In this document: one piece after another, positions 47,634 through 56,610 of the stretch
Layout of the letters: each line of letters begins with the position of its first letter
Position numbering within the stretch: position 1 is the stretch's first letter
Source of the DNA: an uncultured Lachnospiraceae bacterium
GTDB taxonomy: Bacteria; Bacillota; Clostridia; Lachnospirales; Lachnospiraceae
Reading direction: 5' to 3'
Assembly (NCBI GenBank): GCA_949948735.1
Contig: CATLGV010000010.1
Location: 55,123-119,122, forward strand
DNA length: 64,000 nucleotides
Translations under genes and position numbers: made by a program
Notes under the pieces: model-generated
What the model was told of the DNA's origin: nothing
The model's input: the letters and a program-made list of their open reading frames with translations, nothing else
Databases searched by the model: none

Positions 47634-48138
47634 ACCAATTCAAACCGGGTGCGGCGTGTACCGTTTCCTTTACAAGCTGCCATGCGATGCTGCCCTCGCG
47701 CAGGCGGGACAGGGCTTCTTTGGGGGAAAACCATTGCGCGGCGTCTACTTCGCCGGAGAGGACAAAGTCTGCCTTTTTGACCGCGGCCTGATAACCCAGC
47801 ATCAGCATGGCCTTTTTGTCGTAGAAATAGCTGCGGATATAGGTAAGGGCTTCGACCGTCAGGCCGACCTCCTCCTGAACCTCACGCATGACGGTTTCCT
47901 CGGCGGTCTCGCCAAGCTGCATAATCCCCGCGACGCACACATAGCTTGTCCGGGATACATAATCCTGACGGATAAGCGCAATCTCCCCGAATTCATTCGT
48001 GACGGCACAGATGACGCTTGTTGTGAACATGTCCCAAAAGGGCTGGCTGCAGGCGCTGCAAAAGGGGAGCAGCCCTTCGTCGCCGATTTCCTTTGTGATT
48101 AATTTGGCTCCGCAGTGCGGACAGTATGTAAAATGCAT
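47524..48138 (-). CDS. NUDIX hydrolase with N-terminal zinc ribbon
   Basis: 204 residues, start after CGGAGG. Zinc ribbon CPHCG...CSAC (about 6-33), as in NudC-type NADH pyrophosphatases. NUDIX box GIMQLGETAEETVMREVQEE fits GX5EX7REUXEEXGU. The C-terminal 40 residues (Pro/Gly/Ser-rich) lie antisense to the methyltransferase end and look non-homologous. Hydrolyses a nucleoside diphosphate derivative, possibly NADH or capped RNA. Confidence 0.88.
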   Translation of the reverse strand: MHFTYCPHCGAKLITKEIGDEGLLPFCSACSQPFWDMFTTSVICAVTNEFGEIALIRQDYVSRTSYVCVAGIMQLGETAEETVMREVQEEVGLTVEALTYIRSYFYDKKAMLMLGYQAAVKKADFVLSGEVDAAQWFSPKEALSRLREGSIAWQLVKETVHAAPGLNWFTMSPSGGSGASVPQEPPLNPEFPAHGKGFPDSPLH

Positions 48139-48320
48139 AATAATCCTCCGTTCTTGTTTTTATTTTAGGAAAAGCGTAAAATTTTGTCAACACTGCCATA
48201 AAAATCCGGGAGCCCGTGCGTATGCTTTAAGGAAGAGCAATTTGGCCAGCGCCTGTTTAAGGGGGCGGATTTGTCCGGTATGGGAGTGGTGTGATATAAT
48301 AGGCGAATGGAGGGAATGCG

Positions 48321-49397
48321 ATGACGGCGTTTTATTCGGTTCTGCATCTGCTGGTTGACGGCGTGTGTGCGCTGGCGATGTTCGGGTATTTTTTATCTTG
48401 GGAGGACGGCCGTTTTTATTTGTTGATATACAATTTCTGCGCGTTTGCCCTGCAGATGCCGATGGGTGCGCTGCTGGATATTTTGTGCGCGGGGCGGCAG
48501 GAAAAAGCACGTCGTTGGCCGCTGATTGCCGCGCTGGCGGGTGTTTTGTGTACGATAGTGGGCGCTGTAACGCATCCGGCGGTGCTTGGGTTTGGCAATG
48601 CGCTGTTCCATGTCGGCGGCGGCGTCGGTACGATTGAGGAGGACAGGCAAAGACAGTGGCAGGGCAGAGGACTGGGTGTCTTTGTTGCGCCGGGGGCGCT
48701 CGGACTGTATCTTGGCACGCTTCTGGCAAAGGGCGGCGCCGCGAAGGCCGGGCTTGGCGCAGCGTGCGTTCTGATGGCGGGACTCTGCGCGGTTTGGATA
48801 TACCGGCAGCGGCGCGGCAGAGCGGGCGCTGCGGAATATGGCGGACAGCGCCCGCTGACGGAGCGGGAGAGCGGTATTTGTATTTCCCACGGAGGCTTTT
48901 CTGCCTTCAGGCTGGCTGTCTGCTGCTTTGCAGTGGTGATTCTGCGTTCCTATATCGGGATGACGGTTCAGTTTCCATGGAAAACGACAGTAGTGTCAGG
49001 ACTGATTGCCGCGCTGGCAGTCGTGTGCGGTAAAGCGGCCGGGGGTTTTTTGGCGGCACAGTATGGATATCGGAGAATTGCAGGAATATCGCTGTCTGCA
49101 GCGGCAGTCTGTTTCCAGTTCTCCGATATGCTGCCAATGGGGGCTGCGGCGCTGTTCCTTTTTAACATGACGATGCCGGTTACCCTGTATCTTGTGATCG
49201 ACCGGTTTCCGCAGATGCCGGGCTTTACGTTCGGCCTGCTGACGTTTGCGCTGTTTCTTGGCTTTCTGCCAGTGTATTTCGGCATACCGCCCGCTGCGGG
49301 CGGGGTGATGACAGGAAAACTGGGAAGCGTGCTGTCTCTGGTGCTGCTGGCGGCGGGAACTGCGAAAGGAGGCCGCCATGGCGTCGTATCTGATTAG
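48321..49397 (+). CDS. MFS-like integral membrane protein
   Basis: 358 residues with ten or more hydrophobic segments and short basic loops (QRRGRAG). The layout resembles a short major facilitator transporter, but no clear signature motif. Overlaps the next gene by 20 bp. First gene of an operon whose third gene is the SH3-like protein split by the transposon. TGGAGGGAATGCG before the ATG. Confidence 0.72.
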   Translation: MTAFYSVLHLLVDGVCALAMFGYFLSWEDGRFYLLIYNFCAFALQMPMGALLDILCAGRQEKARRWPLIAALAGVLCTIVGAVTHPAVLGFGNALFHVGGGVGTIEEDRQRQWQGRGLGVFVAPGALGLYLGTLLAKGGAAKAGLGAACVLMAGLCAVWIYRQRRGRAGAAEYGGQRPLTERESGICISHGGFSAFRLAVCCFAVVILRSYIGMTVQFPWKTTVVSGLIAALAVVCGKAAGGFLAAQYGYRRIAGISLSAAAVCFQFSDMLPMGAAALFLFNMTMPVTLYLVIDRFPQMPGFTFGLLTFALFLGFLPVYFGIPPAAGGVMTGKLGSVLSLVLLAAGTAKGGRHGVVSD

Positions 49398-49728
49398 GAT
49401 GTTTGGGTTTTCTCTGGCGCTGACCTTGGGAATAGAGCTGGCAGCCGCGTTTATTTGCGGTGTGCGGTCCCGAAGGGGGATTTTGCTGGTGGTGCTTGTC
49501 AATATATTGACAAATCCGCTGGTGGTGATGCTTTACTGGCGGATACGGTTTTATCTCCCGGAGCTTCCGCGGGTGCCGGTGCAGGTGGGGCTGGAGGCTG
49601 CCGTAATCGTGGTGGAAGCGCTTGTTTACCGCAGCTTCTCGCGGAATGCGAAATGGCGGATACCGCGGCCCGTCCTGTTGTCGGTGACGGCGAATCTGTG
49701 CTCCTGGCTGTTGTATGCAGTCAATTGA
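49378..49728 (+). CDS. Small membrane protein, four segments
   Basis: 116 residues with about four hydrophobic stretches; AAAGGAGG before the ATG. It overlaps the MFS-like gene and lies 96 bp upstream of the split gene. Unknown function; probably a membrane complex with its neighbours. Confidence 0.75.
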   Translation: MASYLIRMFGFSLALTLGIELAAAFICGVRSRRGILLVVLVNILTNPLVVMLYWRIRFYLPELPRVPVQVGLEAAVIVVEALVYRSFSRNAKWRIPRPVLLSVTANLCSWLLYAVN

Positions 49729-49824
49729 CTGGTATGCGTGCTGCGATGCGCAGAGGGAGGAAGCCCAAAGCGTATAGCCTGCTGCCTAAAGCTTGCAGGC
49801 TGTGGAAAGGGTATGGCTATTAAG

Positions 49825-49944
49825 ATGAAAAAGTGGATTTGTACGGCAGGGATTTTTTTACTTTGTATGATGGGCACCTGCAGGGTATATGCGGATGTAA
49901 TGTTTGAACCGCAGGATTCGTTTTACGAGGAGCACAGAGACGAA
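49825..49944 (+). pseudogene. 5' fragment of a secreted SH3-like protein, split by transposon
   Basis: Signal peptide MKKWICTAGIFLLCMMG...YADV then MFEPQDSFYEEHRDE. The frame then runs 11 codons into transposon DNA and stops at 49977. The sequence CVYVNRAFTTNGPEG that should follow HRDE is found at 57031, after the element. An ATG at 49813 is an alternative start. The joined protein would be about 270 residues with signal, SH3-like body and C-terminal membrane anchor. Confidence 0.85.
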
Positions 49945-50034
49945 AGGATATATTTGAAGAGGACGGAAAAAGTGTGAGCTTTTGAAAAGACCACCTTTTT
50001 CCTAATAGTATAGTGAAAAACGGAGGAATTTACA

Positions 50035-51807
50035 ATGACGAACAGCGCAAAGATTACCGCCCTCTACGAAAGACTGTCGCGAGATGATGAACAGCAGGGC
50101 GAAAGCAATAGTATCACGAACCAAAAAGAATACTTGGAGGAATATGCAAAAAGACAGGGCTTTTCCAATATCCGACATTTTGCCGATGACGGCATATCCG
50201 GCACGACCTTTGAGCGCGAGGGTTTTCAAAAACTGATTGCCGAGGTTGAAGCGGGAAACGTAGGCACAGTGATTGTAAAGGATATGAGCAGATTAGGCAG
50301 GAACTATTTGAAAGTCGGCTTTTACACCGACATCATGTTTCCCGAAAAAGGCGTACGGTTTATAGCGGTCAATAACGGGGTTGACAGTGAAACAATGGGA
50401 GATAATGATTTTACGCCATTTTTAAATATTATGAATGAATGGTATGCAAAGGATACAAGTCGAAAAATAAGGGCGATTTTTAAGGCTAAAATGGAGGATG
50501 GAAAGCGTGTATCACCCAGCGTTCCATATGGCTATCTGCGAGACCAAAATGATAAACAGCATTTAATCATAGACCCTGAACCGGCAACGGTAGTACGCAA
50601 GATATACGGGCTTGCAATTGCCGGTGTCGGACCCAGAAAAATATCAAGGATATTGACAGAGGAGAGAATACTTATACCATCAGCCTATGCCGCCCAAAAC
50701 TGTCCGGAAAATTTACACTGTAAAACTTATATTGACCCGTATACATGGTCTACTACGGCGGTGTGTTATATTTTAGAAAAGCAAGAGTATATGGGGCATA
50801 CTGTTTTGGGTAAGACTATTCTTGAGAATTACAAGACCAAAAAAAGGCGGAAAGCGCGTCCGGATGAACTAATGATATTCCGTAACACCCATGAAGCTAT
50901 TGTTGATGAAGAAACGTGGAACACCGCACAGCGGCTAAGGAAAACCCGAAAAAAAGATTGTGTAAAGCATAGCAATCGTCTTTCAGGCATCCTTTATTGT
51001 GCGGACTGCGGGCATAGGATGTATTACAATTGCTGGGTACCGAATAACAGACCTGATGGAAAAGTGTATGCGAGTGATGAAAATTATGTTTGTGGCGATT
51101 ATCGGAGCACACATAGAAAATGTACTGCCCACCGCGTGACTGTAACGGCAGTTGAAACTCTTATTGCAGAAGTTATCCGTGAAGTATGTAAGTGGGCGCA
51201 GGAGGATGAAGAAACTTTTTTACAAAACGTACACAATATGAATGACAAAGAGGCGGAACGCATCGTAGAAAACAGCAGGAATGAAAAGCAGGAAGCTGAA
51301 AAGAGAATTAACGAGCTAAATAAATTAATTAAGGGCTTATATGAGGGAAATGCGACAGGTAAGATACCGGATAAACATTTTAGCAGGCTTCTTGGCGGTT
51401 ACGATGAAGAATTAGACAGACTCGAGGTGAAAAGGGAGGAGTTAGACAAAATTATAGAGAGAGGAAAGGAGGAGGAAGCTAAAACTGATAGATTCCTCAG
51501 CATTGTGAAAAAGTACAGCAGTTTTGAGGAAATCACTACTCCGATGCTGAATGAGTTTATTGACAAAATTCTTGTGCATGAACCGGTTTACGGAAAGAAG
51601 AAATCGCATAAAGTCCAGCAGATTGATATATATTTCAATTTTATCGGGAAGGTGGAACTGCCTAGAGAAGATGCAGAACCTATTGATTGGGATAAAATGG
51701 AGGAGGAGAAGCTGAAAGCGAAGAAGGAGCGCAAGCGAATGTATGATAAGGCGCGTCGGCAAAGATTAAGAGAAGCGGCTACAGAGAGAATTGGGCAAAG
51801 TCAATAA
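50035..51807 (+). CDS. Large serine recombinase (TnpX/TndX type)
   Basis: 590 residues. Catalytic N-terminal resolvase domain with nucleophile Ser15 (YERLSRDDE) and the DMSRLGRNYLKVG and AIFKAKMEDGKR segments. Recombinase domain (about 165-280), zinc ribbon CADCGHRMYYNC...CGDYRSTHRKC (about 320-365), coiled coil (about 410-490) and a C-terminal DUF4368-like region. Starts 90 bp from the left end. It excises and inserts the element through a circular form. Confidence 0.95.
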   Translation: MTNSAKITALYERLSRDDEQQGESNSITNQKEYLEEYAKRQGFSNIRHFADDGISGTTFEREGFQKLIAEVEAGNVGTVIVKDMSRLGRNYLKVGFYTDIMFPEKGVRFIAVNNGVDSETMGDNDFTPFLNIMNEWYAKDTSRKIRAIFKAKMEDGKRVSPSVPYGYLRDQNDKQHLIIDPEPATVVRKIYGLAIAGVGPRKISRILTEERILIPSAYAAQNCPENLHCKTYIDPYTWSTTAVCYILEKQEYMGHTVLGKTILENYKTKKRRKARPDELMIFRNTHEAIVDEETWNTAQRLRKTRKKDCVKHSNRLSGILYCADCGHRMYYNCWVPNNRPDGKVYASDENYVCGDYRSTHRKCTAHRVTVTAVETLIAEVIREVCKWAQEDEETFLQNVHNMNDKEAERIVENSRNEKQEAEKRINELNKLIKGLYEGNATGKIPDKHFSRLLGGYDEELDRLEVKREELDKIIERGKEEEAKTDRFLSIVKKYSSFEEITTPMLNEFIDKILVHEPVYGKKKSHKVQQIDIYFNFIGKVELPREDAEPIDWDKMEEEKLKAKKERKRMYDKARRQRLREAATERIGQSQ

Positions 51808-52030
51808 AGCGGCTGATATTCAAGGACAATTATTGGGGATAGAAGGAGTACGGAGAAAGAGATTAAGACAATAATGGTTTTGGTCTCTTTTCTGCGCTGA
51901 TTGTTGTATTGAATGATATTGTAATCCTTATAAGCGCAGAAATACCCAGATAGATATATTAGTTACTGTTTATCCGATAATTATCGGACGAAAAAAGCAG
52001 ATTATTATGAGACAGATGGAGAAAAAATTT

Positions 52031-52315
52031 ATGAAATTATCGCGTTATGAGCAGGAAACAATCATAAACTACAATGCGGGGGAAGCGGATGCCACAATTT
52101 ACACCAGGGATAAGACGGTAATGAGAAGGCTGGATAAGCTGGCTGCGGCATATCCCGACACGTATAAACTGACAGAGCAGGATGAAATATCAAAAACATA
52201 TCTTGCACCAAAAGGATACATAAGTTATCGTAAGCCCCGAAAAATAAGCGAGGAACAGAGGGAGCAGGTAAGACAGCGGATGATAAAAATCAATTCGGAC
52301 ATAATTGCCTATTAG
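52031..52315 (+). CDS. Small transposon-associated hypothetical protein
   Basis: 94 residues from MKLSRYEQETIINYNAGEAD (in-frame ATG eight codons upstream). Such proteins are frequent in clostridial mobile elements. The middle (DKTVMRRLDKLAAAYPDTY) and end (KISEEQREQVRQRM) are helical. Function unknown. Confidence 0.7.
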   Translation: MKLSRYEQETIINYNAGEADATIYTRDKTVMRRLDKLAAAYPDTYKLTEQDEISKTYLAPKGYISYRKPRKISEEQREQVRQRMIKINSDIIAY

Positions 52316-52361
52316 AGCAGAATGATGAAAATACCATTCAGATAGGGAAGGGGACAGAAAA

Positions 52362-52730
52362 ATGCCATTTGAATACTTTTATGGGAAAGAGAGTGAGCAA
52401 TATGCCTTTTATCGGATACCTAAATTGCTATTTACAGAAAAACGTTTTGAAACGCTTTCTACGAATGCGAAACTGCTCTATGGTATGCTGATAGACCGTA
52501 TGGAGTTATCACTTGCGAATGGATGGATTGACGAACAGGGACGGATATATCTGTATTTTACAATTGATGAGATACAGGAACGCTTCCATTGCGCAAGTGG
52601 GAAAGCGGTAAGATTGATGGCAGAGCTTGATGGAGAGAAAGGCATAGGCCTGATAGAGAGTATCCGGCAGGGGATGGGGAAGCCCAATATTATTTATGTC
52701 AAGAATTTTTCCAAGGATAGCAACAATTGA
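52362..52730 (+). CDS. RepA_N-domain replication initiator, N-terminal part only
   Basis: 122 residues equal to the RepA_N domain: FYRIPKLLFTEKRF, LSTNAKLLYGMLIDRMELS and a winged-helix wing. Full RepA_N initiators are about 250-350 residues, so the C-terminal half is missing. Either a short form that acts in the circular intermediate or a remnant. Good ribosome site AGGGAAGGGG. Confidence 0.8.
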   Translation: MPFEYFYGKESEQYAFYRIPKLLFTEKRFETLSTNAKLLYGMLIDRMELSLANGWIDEQGRIYLYFTIDEIQERFHCASGKAVRLMAELDGEKGIGLIESIRQGMGKPNIIYVKNFSKDSNN

Positions 52731-52971
52731 GATAAAAGACTGATTCATTATAATTTTATAATTATTGTTTATATCATCATCATATCAGTCTAAATAATAT
52801 AAGTATTATTAGATTGCGAAAATCAAAACTCTTGAATTGCGAAAATCGAAATTCAAGAGTTTATCAATTTTGGGGAGAGGTGGGGGTATCTGCAAGGGAT
52901 TCGTTATTGTTTTTTTGGGGCAGGTTTTTGTAAGTCATATTGCATCATTATACCTCTGCATTAGATAAAAA
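52731..52971. other. 241-bp AT-rich spacer
   Basis: Includes a short direct repeat GCGAAAATC twice near 52816 and 52838, with CTTGAATT/AATTCAAG. It may hold a replication or regulatory site next to the RepA_N gene. No gene seen. Confidence 0.3.
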
Positions 52972-53220
52972 TTATTCAATTCCATCAATTAAATAAGCAT
53001 AAGTTACATTGAGGACAGAAGAAAATGCCTTTAGTTCAATGTCAGTAACATATCGTTTATTCGTTTCTATTCTGGTGATTACATTTTTGTCAATGTCATA
53101 TCCCGCCAGTTGAAGTTTATGAGCTAAGGCCCTTTGAGAAAGGCCTTGTTGCTTTCGGAGTTCAATAAGATGCTGGCTTACGAGGTTTTTGTTGCCGGAT
53201 AAAGAGGTAGGTTTTGGCAT
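52972..53220 (-). CDS. XRE-family HTH regulator, copy 1
   Basis: 82 residues. HTH_3 domain QHLIELRKQQGLSQRALAHK followed by KNVITRIETNKR. Nearly identical to the copy at 53351-53599 and sits downstream in tandem. Likely represses its own promoter and perhaps transfer or toxin genes. Confidence 0.88.
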   Translation of the reverse strand: MPKPTSLSGNKNLVSQHLIELRKQQGLSQRALAHKLQLAGYDIDKNVITRIETNKRYVTDIELKAFSSVLNVTYAYLIDGIE

Positions 53221-53240
53221 AGTTACATCCTTTCTATGTG

Positions 53241-53310
53241 TGTCTCATTTTTTGCACCGTGCATTAAGCGTATCCCAAATGGTGGTAAAATCGGTTGTAA
53301 AAATGAGACA
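53241..53310 (-). promoter_or_regulatory. Inverted-repeat operator region of XRE copy 1
   Basis: TGTCTCATTTTT (53241-53252) and AAAAATGAGACA (53299-53310) are perfect inverted repeats. The copy-2 promoter region has the same half sites (TTTGTCTC at 53621-53628 and GAGACAAA near 53690-53697). Probable operators for the XRE proteins. Confidence 0.72.
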
Positions 53311-53350
53311 CGAGTAAAAATAGAGCGATAAAAGGAAATTCTTTTATTTA

Positions 53351-53599
53351 TTATTCTTTACCATTGATTAGATAATCGTAACTTACATGAAGAACAGAAG
53401 AGAAAGCCTTTAATTCAATATCAGTAACATATCGCTTATTTGTCTCTATTCTGGTGATTACATTTTTATCAATGTCATATCCTGCCAGTTGAAGCTTATG
53501 TGCTAAAGCCCTTTGGGAAAGCCCCTGTTGTTTTCGGAGTTCAATAAGCTGTTGGCTTATAAGATTTTTATTACCGGATAGAGAAGTAGGTTTTGGCAT
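53351..53599 (-). CDS. XRE-family HTH regulator, copy 2
   Basis: 82 residues from the ATG preceded by AAAGGAAC; a longer in-frame extension has no ribosome site. Differs from copy 1 at few positions (for example QQLIE for QHLIE, SYDYLINGKE at the end). Same HTH. The tandem copies could regulate each other. Confidence 0.88.
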   Translation of the reverse strand: MPKPTSLSGNKNLISQQLIELRKQQGLSQRALAHKLQLAGYDIDKNVITRIETNKRYVTDIELKAFSSVLHVSYDYLINGKE

Positions 53600-53720
53600 A
53601 ATTTGTTCCTTTACTATAATTTGTCTCGTTTTTTGCACCATCATTATTGATTTTAGCTTAAAAGTGTAATAAAATTGGTTGTAAAAGTGAGACAAAATTA
53701 AAACAAGGGAGGAACTAGTA

Positions 53721-54065
53721 ATGAATAGATTTGACGAAATGTTTAAAAGGGCAGATTTTAGCAGCTTAATACAGTTTGTTATGTATGGTATGAGCGATGA
53801 AGCAGAAACCGGTACGGATTACGAAAAAAGAGTTGAAAATTCTTTGGACAATCTTTTTTCGACGCTGGAAGATAAGTTCCCGTATCTGAACCGGAATGAC
53901 CCTGTTTTGTGTGAGGCGTTATCAAGTTTTGCCATAATACATGATGAGGCATATTTTGAAAGCGGATTTATCACGGGAATAAAGATGTATAAAAACATAG
54001 AGCAGAGATTTTCGAAGATACATTTAGAAAACTTATTATCGACAGATGAAGAAACTGAAAACTGA
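53721..54065 (+). CDS. Transposon hypothetical protein
   Basis: 114 residues, helical, acidic, starting MNRFDEMFKRADFSSLIQF. GGGAGG site before the ATG. Divergent from XRE copy 2, whose operator lies between, so it is probably under its control. Resembles small proteins common in clostridial conjugative elements; function unknown. Confidence 0.7.
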   Translation: MNRFDEMFKRADFSSLIQFVMYGMSDEAETGTDYEKRVENSLDNLFSTLEDKFPYLNRNDPVLCEALSSFAIIHDEAYFESGFITGIKMYKNIEQRFSKIHLENLLSTDEETEN

Positions 54066-54172
54066 AACGGAATAATTTCTGTTTACCAAAGGGGCATTTT
54101 CAAGAAAAGGAAATGTCCTTTTTGTATGCGGAAATATTCGCATAAAGTAGCGGAGAGAAAGGGGGGATGCAG

Positions 54173-54445
54173 ATGGCGGATATTAATGAACAGATTGCAA
54201 AGGCCGAGGAGGAAATCAAACAGCTTCAGAACCGCAGAAAGAAACTGCTCAGCCAGAAAAAGAACGAAGAGCGCAAAGCGAGAACACACCGCCTTATTGA
54301 GCGGGGGGCAATACTGGAAAGTCTGCTGGAAGAGCCGGAACGGTATACAAATGAGCAGATAAAGCATGTTTTGGAAGCTGTTTTCCAGATGCCGCAGATG
54401 CAGGAATTTCTTCGGAAAATTGAAGCGCAAAAAGGGGCAAACTAA
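54173..54445 (+). CDS. DUF3847-domain protein
   Basis: 90 residues, almost entirely coiled coil (ADINEQIAKAEEEIKQLQNR then RKKLLSQKK), preceded by AAAGGGGGG. Family is found just upstream of MobA relaxases in mobilizable transposons and probably assists relaxosome formation. Confidence 0.8.
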   Translation: MADINEQIAKAEEEIKQLQNRRKKLLSQKKNEERKARTHRLIERGAILESLLEEPERYTNEQIKHVLEAVFQMPQMQEFLRKIEAQKGAN

Positions 54446-54639
54446 AATTCCCTTGTCCGCAAGGGCGCACTTATACACCGTTCCGGTGTGTGCGCTCTCC
54501 GAGGGCTCTTGCAGAGGGCATTGTCTGTCTTGCGACAGCCAACAGGGGAAAAGGCCAGCAAGCTGTCCTATACAATTCCCCTACGGGCTACGCCCTACCC
54601 TTTAGCGAATTTTGCGCCATCCGAAAGGAGGTTGACAGA
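54446..54639 (+). other. Candidate origin of transfer upstream of relaxase
   Basis: 194 bp noncoding between DUF3847 gene and relaxase start with several short hairpins: CCTTG/CAAGG, ACACCG-TTC-CGGTGT (54475-54489) and CTGTC-TTGC-GACAG (near 54530-54543). A dense run of inverted repeats next to mob genes is typical of oriT. The nick site cannot be placed from sequence alone. Confidence 0.6.
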
Positions 54640-56097
54640 GTGGCAATCTATCATTGCAGTATTAAGATTATCAGCAGGAGTAAAGGCAGGTCAGCAGTCG
54701 GGGCATCTGCATACCGGAGCGGGGAGAGACTCACGAACGAATATGACGGTATCACCCATGACTATACGAAAAAAAGGGGGATTGTCCATACGGAAATATT
54801 AATCCCGTCACATGCACCGCCTGAATTTTCAGACCGTTCCTTTCTCTGGAACAGTGTGGAAAAAATCGAGAAGTCCAAAAACTCACAGCTTGCGAGGGAA
54901 GTTGAGATTGCGCTTCCCGTAGAGCTTGACAGGGAAGCGCAGATACAGATGGTACGGGACTATATACAAGATAATTTTGTATCAGCCGGAATGTGTGCTG
55001 ATTTTGCCATCCACGATAAAGGGGATGGAAACCCACATGCACATATCATGCTGACGATGCGCCCCTTGGAGCTGTCGGGAGAATGGGGGGCGAAGTCTCA
55101 AAAAGAATATATTCTTGATGAGCACGGGCAGAGGATAAAGCTGAAAAACGGCACGTTCAAAAGCAGGAAAGTGGATACCGTTGATTGGAATAATCAGGAG
55201 AAAGCGGAGGTATGGCGCAAAGCATGGGCAGATACGGTCAACCGGTATTTTGCGGAACAGGAGATTGCAGAACGTGTAGACCACCGTTCTTATAAACGGC
55301 AGAATATCAAAAAGCTTCCGATGGTTCATTTAGGCGTTGCGGTAATCCAGATGGAACGGCGGGGAATCGCAACGGATAAGGTAAAGCATAATCTGCAGAT
55401 TGCCAAACAGAACCGCATTTTGGAAGAGATTAAGAAACGGATTAGAAAGCTGTTGCTATGGGTAAGGGAAAAGAAGTCCCAATTTCCGGCAATTGAATCA
55501 GTTCCCCCGCAAAGTGTTCTGGAACGCCTTGAAAGGGCGAAAAAAGAAGTTGCCGACAGAGAAGCAGGGAAGCAAAACCGTGCGTTTGATTTTGCTGAAA
55601 TCAATGTAAAGGGAAGGGCTTTTCTGCAAAAGCAGAATATCGCATCTTATCAGGAACTCACAAGATACATACAAGATTTGCGGGAACGGTATAAGGCCGT
55701 CGGTGAAATGGCCGGCCGGATGCAGATGCTTCTGGATGCGAAGGGGGAGATATTGAAACAGTCGGAAAATTATCTGAAATATAAGGAGTATTATAAGGCG
55801 TGTGAGCAGGCCAGTCCGGAAAGGAGGGCAGACTATTATCAAGAGTACGGGAAAGAGATTATCCTGTATAAACAGGCACAGGAATATTTGAGCCGTAATT
55901 TGCGGGGGCAATCTACCTTAAAACCCAAGACGTGGAGGGAAGAACTTGAAGAACTTACGCAAAAAAGGAACAGTTTATCCCATACCGCTGAAATGCTGAA
56001 GGAGAAGCTTATAGAGGCTGAGACGGTCAGAAGGGAAGTTGAAAAAGTAATGTTAAAAACGCATTCAAAAGTGAATAATAATGATTTGACGTTGTAA
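54640..56097 (+). CDS. MobA/MobL-family relaxase
   Basis: 485 residues from a GTG start with AAAGGAGG upstream (the frame stays open 50 codons further but lacks a site). Relaxase domain in the first 250 residues: VAIYHCSIKIISRSKGRSAV and the HUH motif in GDGNPHAHIMLTMRP (about 128-142). Long C-terminal coiled coil. Equivalent to TnpZ of Tn4451; nicks oriT for mobilization by a helper element. Confidence 0.93.
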   Translation: MAIYHCSIKIISRSKGRSAVGASAYRSGERLTNEYDGITHDYTKKRGIVHTEILIPSHAPPEFSDRSFLWNSVEKIEKSKNSQLAREVEIALPVELDREAQIQMVRDYIQDNFVSAGMCADFAIHDKGDGNPHAHIMLTMRPLELSGEWGAKSQKEYILDEHGQRIKLKNGTFKSRKVDTVDWNNQEKAEVWRKAWADTVNRYFAEQEIAERVDHRSYKRQNIKKLPMVHLGVAVIQMERRGIATDKVKHNLQIAKQNRILEEIKKRIRKLLLWVREKKSQFPAIESVPPQSVLERLERAKKEVADREAGKQNRAFDFAEINVKGRAFLQKQNIASYQELTRYIQDLRERYKAVGEMAGRMQMLLDAKGEILKQSENYLKYKEYYKACEQASPERRADYYQEYGKEIILYKQAQEYLSRNLRGQSTLKPKTWREELEELTQKRNSLSHTAEMLKEKLIEAETVRREVEKVMLKTHSKVNNNDLTL

Positions 56098-56110
56098 GGA
56101 GGAGAAGATT

Positions 56111-56164
56111 ATGCAGGAAGCAGAACAGGACGCAGAACAGGACGCACAGCAAAACGAGAATTAG
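56111..56164 (+). CDS. 17-codon repetitive ORF after relaxase
   Basis: MQEAEQDAEQDAQQNEN, with a strong AAGGAGG site overlapping the relaxase end. Possibly translated peptide or remnant; no known role. Confidence 0.3.
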   Translation: MQEAEQDAEQDAQQNEN

Positions 56165-56394
56165 TAAGACAATATGCTGTAATAAAGCGAATTAAGGGGA
56201 AGAACGAAGAAATAAATTGATTTTTGGGTAAAATGATGATAATCTGGATTTGCGTGGCTATGCCATGCGGAAAGTATCCATGATAGGGTGGTAGCCTCCC
56301 AAGCTACTAACCGATAGCCTAAAAGTTTTCATGCGGATTTGTCCATATTGAAGGCTCGTTAAGCTGTCGGGTACATAGAAGGGAGGTGCGTAAC
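56165..56394 (+). other. 230-bp leader region of the holin-like toxin
   Basis: Contains paired GGCTAT (56257-56262) and ATAGCC (near 56314-56319) and the inner pairs GGTAG/CTACT around 56290-56310. A long structured 5' UTR is usual for type I toxin messages. A weak TTGATT...GATAAT pair lies at 56217-56243 (15-bp spacer). Confidence 0.4.
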
Positions 56395-56511
56395 ATGACA
56401 GCATATGAAATCGTTTCGATTTTCATAGGGATATTAGCCCTTTTAATGTCCTTCGGTAGCCTGTTGGTTGCGTTTCTTGCCTTTCTCGATAAGAGAAACA
56501 AGAAAAAATAA
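56395..56511 (+). CDS. Holin-like type I toxin
   Basis: 38 residues: MTAYEIVSIFIGILALLMSF, then one hydrophobic helix continuing to FLAFLDKRNKKK. This is the putative holin-like toxin layout (Hol-Tox, like TxpA). GGGAGGTG lies seven bases upstream. An antisense RNA promoter faces its 3' end. It probably stabilises the transposon by post-segregational killing. Confidence 0.85.
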   Translation: MTAYEIVSIFIGILALLMSFGSLLVAFLAFLDKRNKKK

Positions 56512-56610
56512 AAATGCCCATCCTGTCTGACCCACAGGATGAGCGGTGCCCGTAAGGGCATATTCGTAAAATTTTTGAGGGGCATCCACTTTGGAGTGGG
56601 TACTTTCCTT
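56500..56610 (-). ncRNA. Antisense RNA antitoxin of the holin-like toxin
   Basis: On the minus strand TTGATT (complement of 56640-56645), 17-bp spacer and TATAGT (complement of 56617-56622) form a near-consensus promoter. The RNA would start near 56610 and end after hairpin CATCCTGT/ACAGGATG (56520-56541) with a T run at about 56500-56515. It overlaps the toxin's 3' end and 3' UTR, as RatA does to TxpA mRNA. Confidence 0.75.

Larger units (their letters stand above)
52972..53697 (-). repeat. Tandem duplication of XRE gene and operator region
   Basis: Two units of about 340-347 bp, offset by 379 bp, each holding promoter region, inverted-repeat operators and gene. Coding parts are highly similar, while the leader parts have diverged more. 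Confidence 0.85.

Noticed and set aside
54490..54639. N-terminal extension of the relaxase by 50 codons
   Set aside because: No ribosome site, atypical composition and overlap with the hairpin-rich oriT candidate; the GTG at 54640 has AAAGGAGG.
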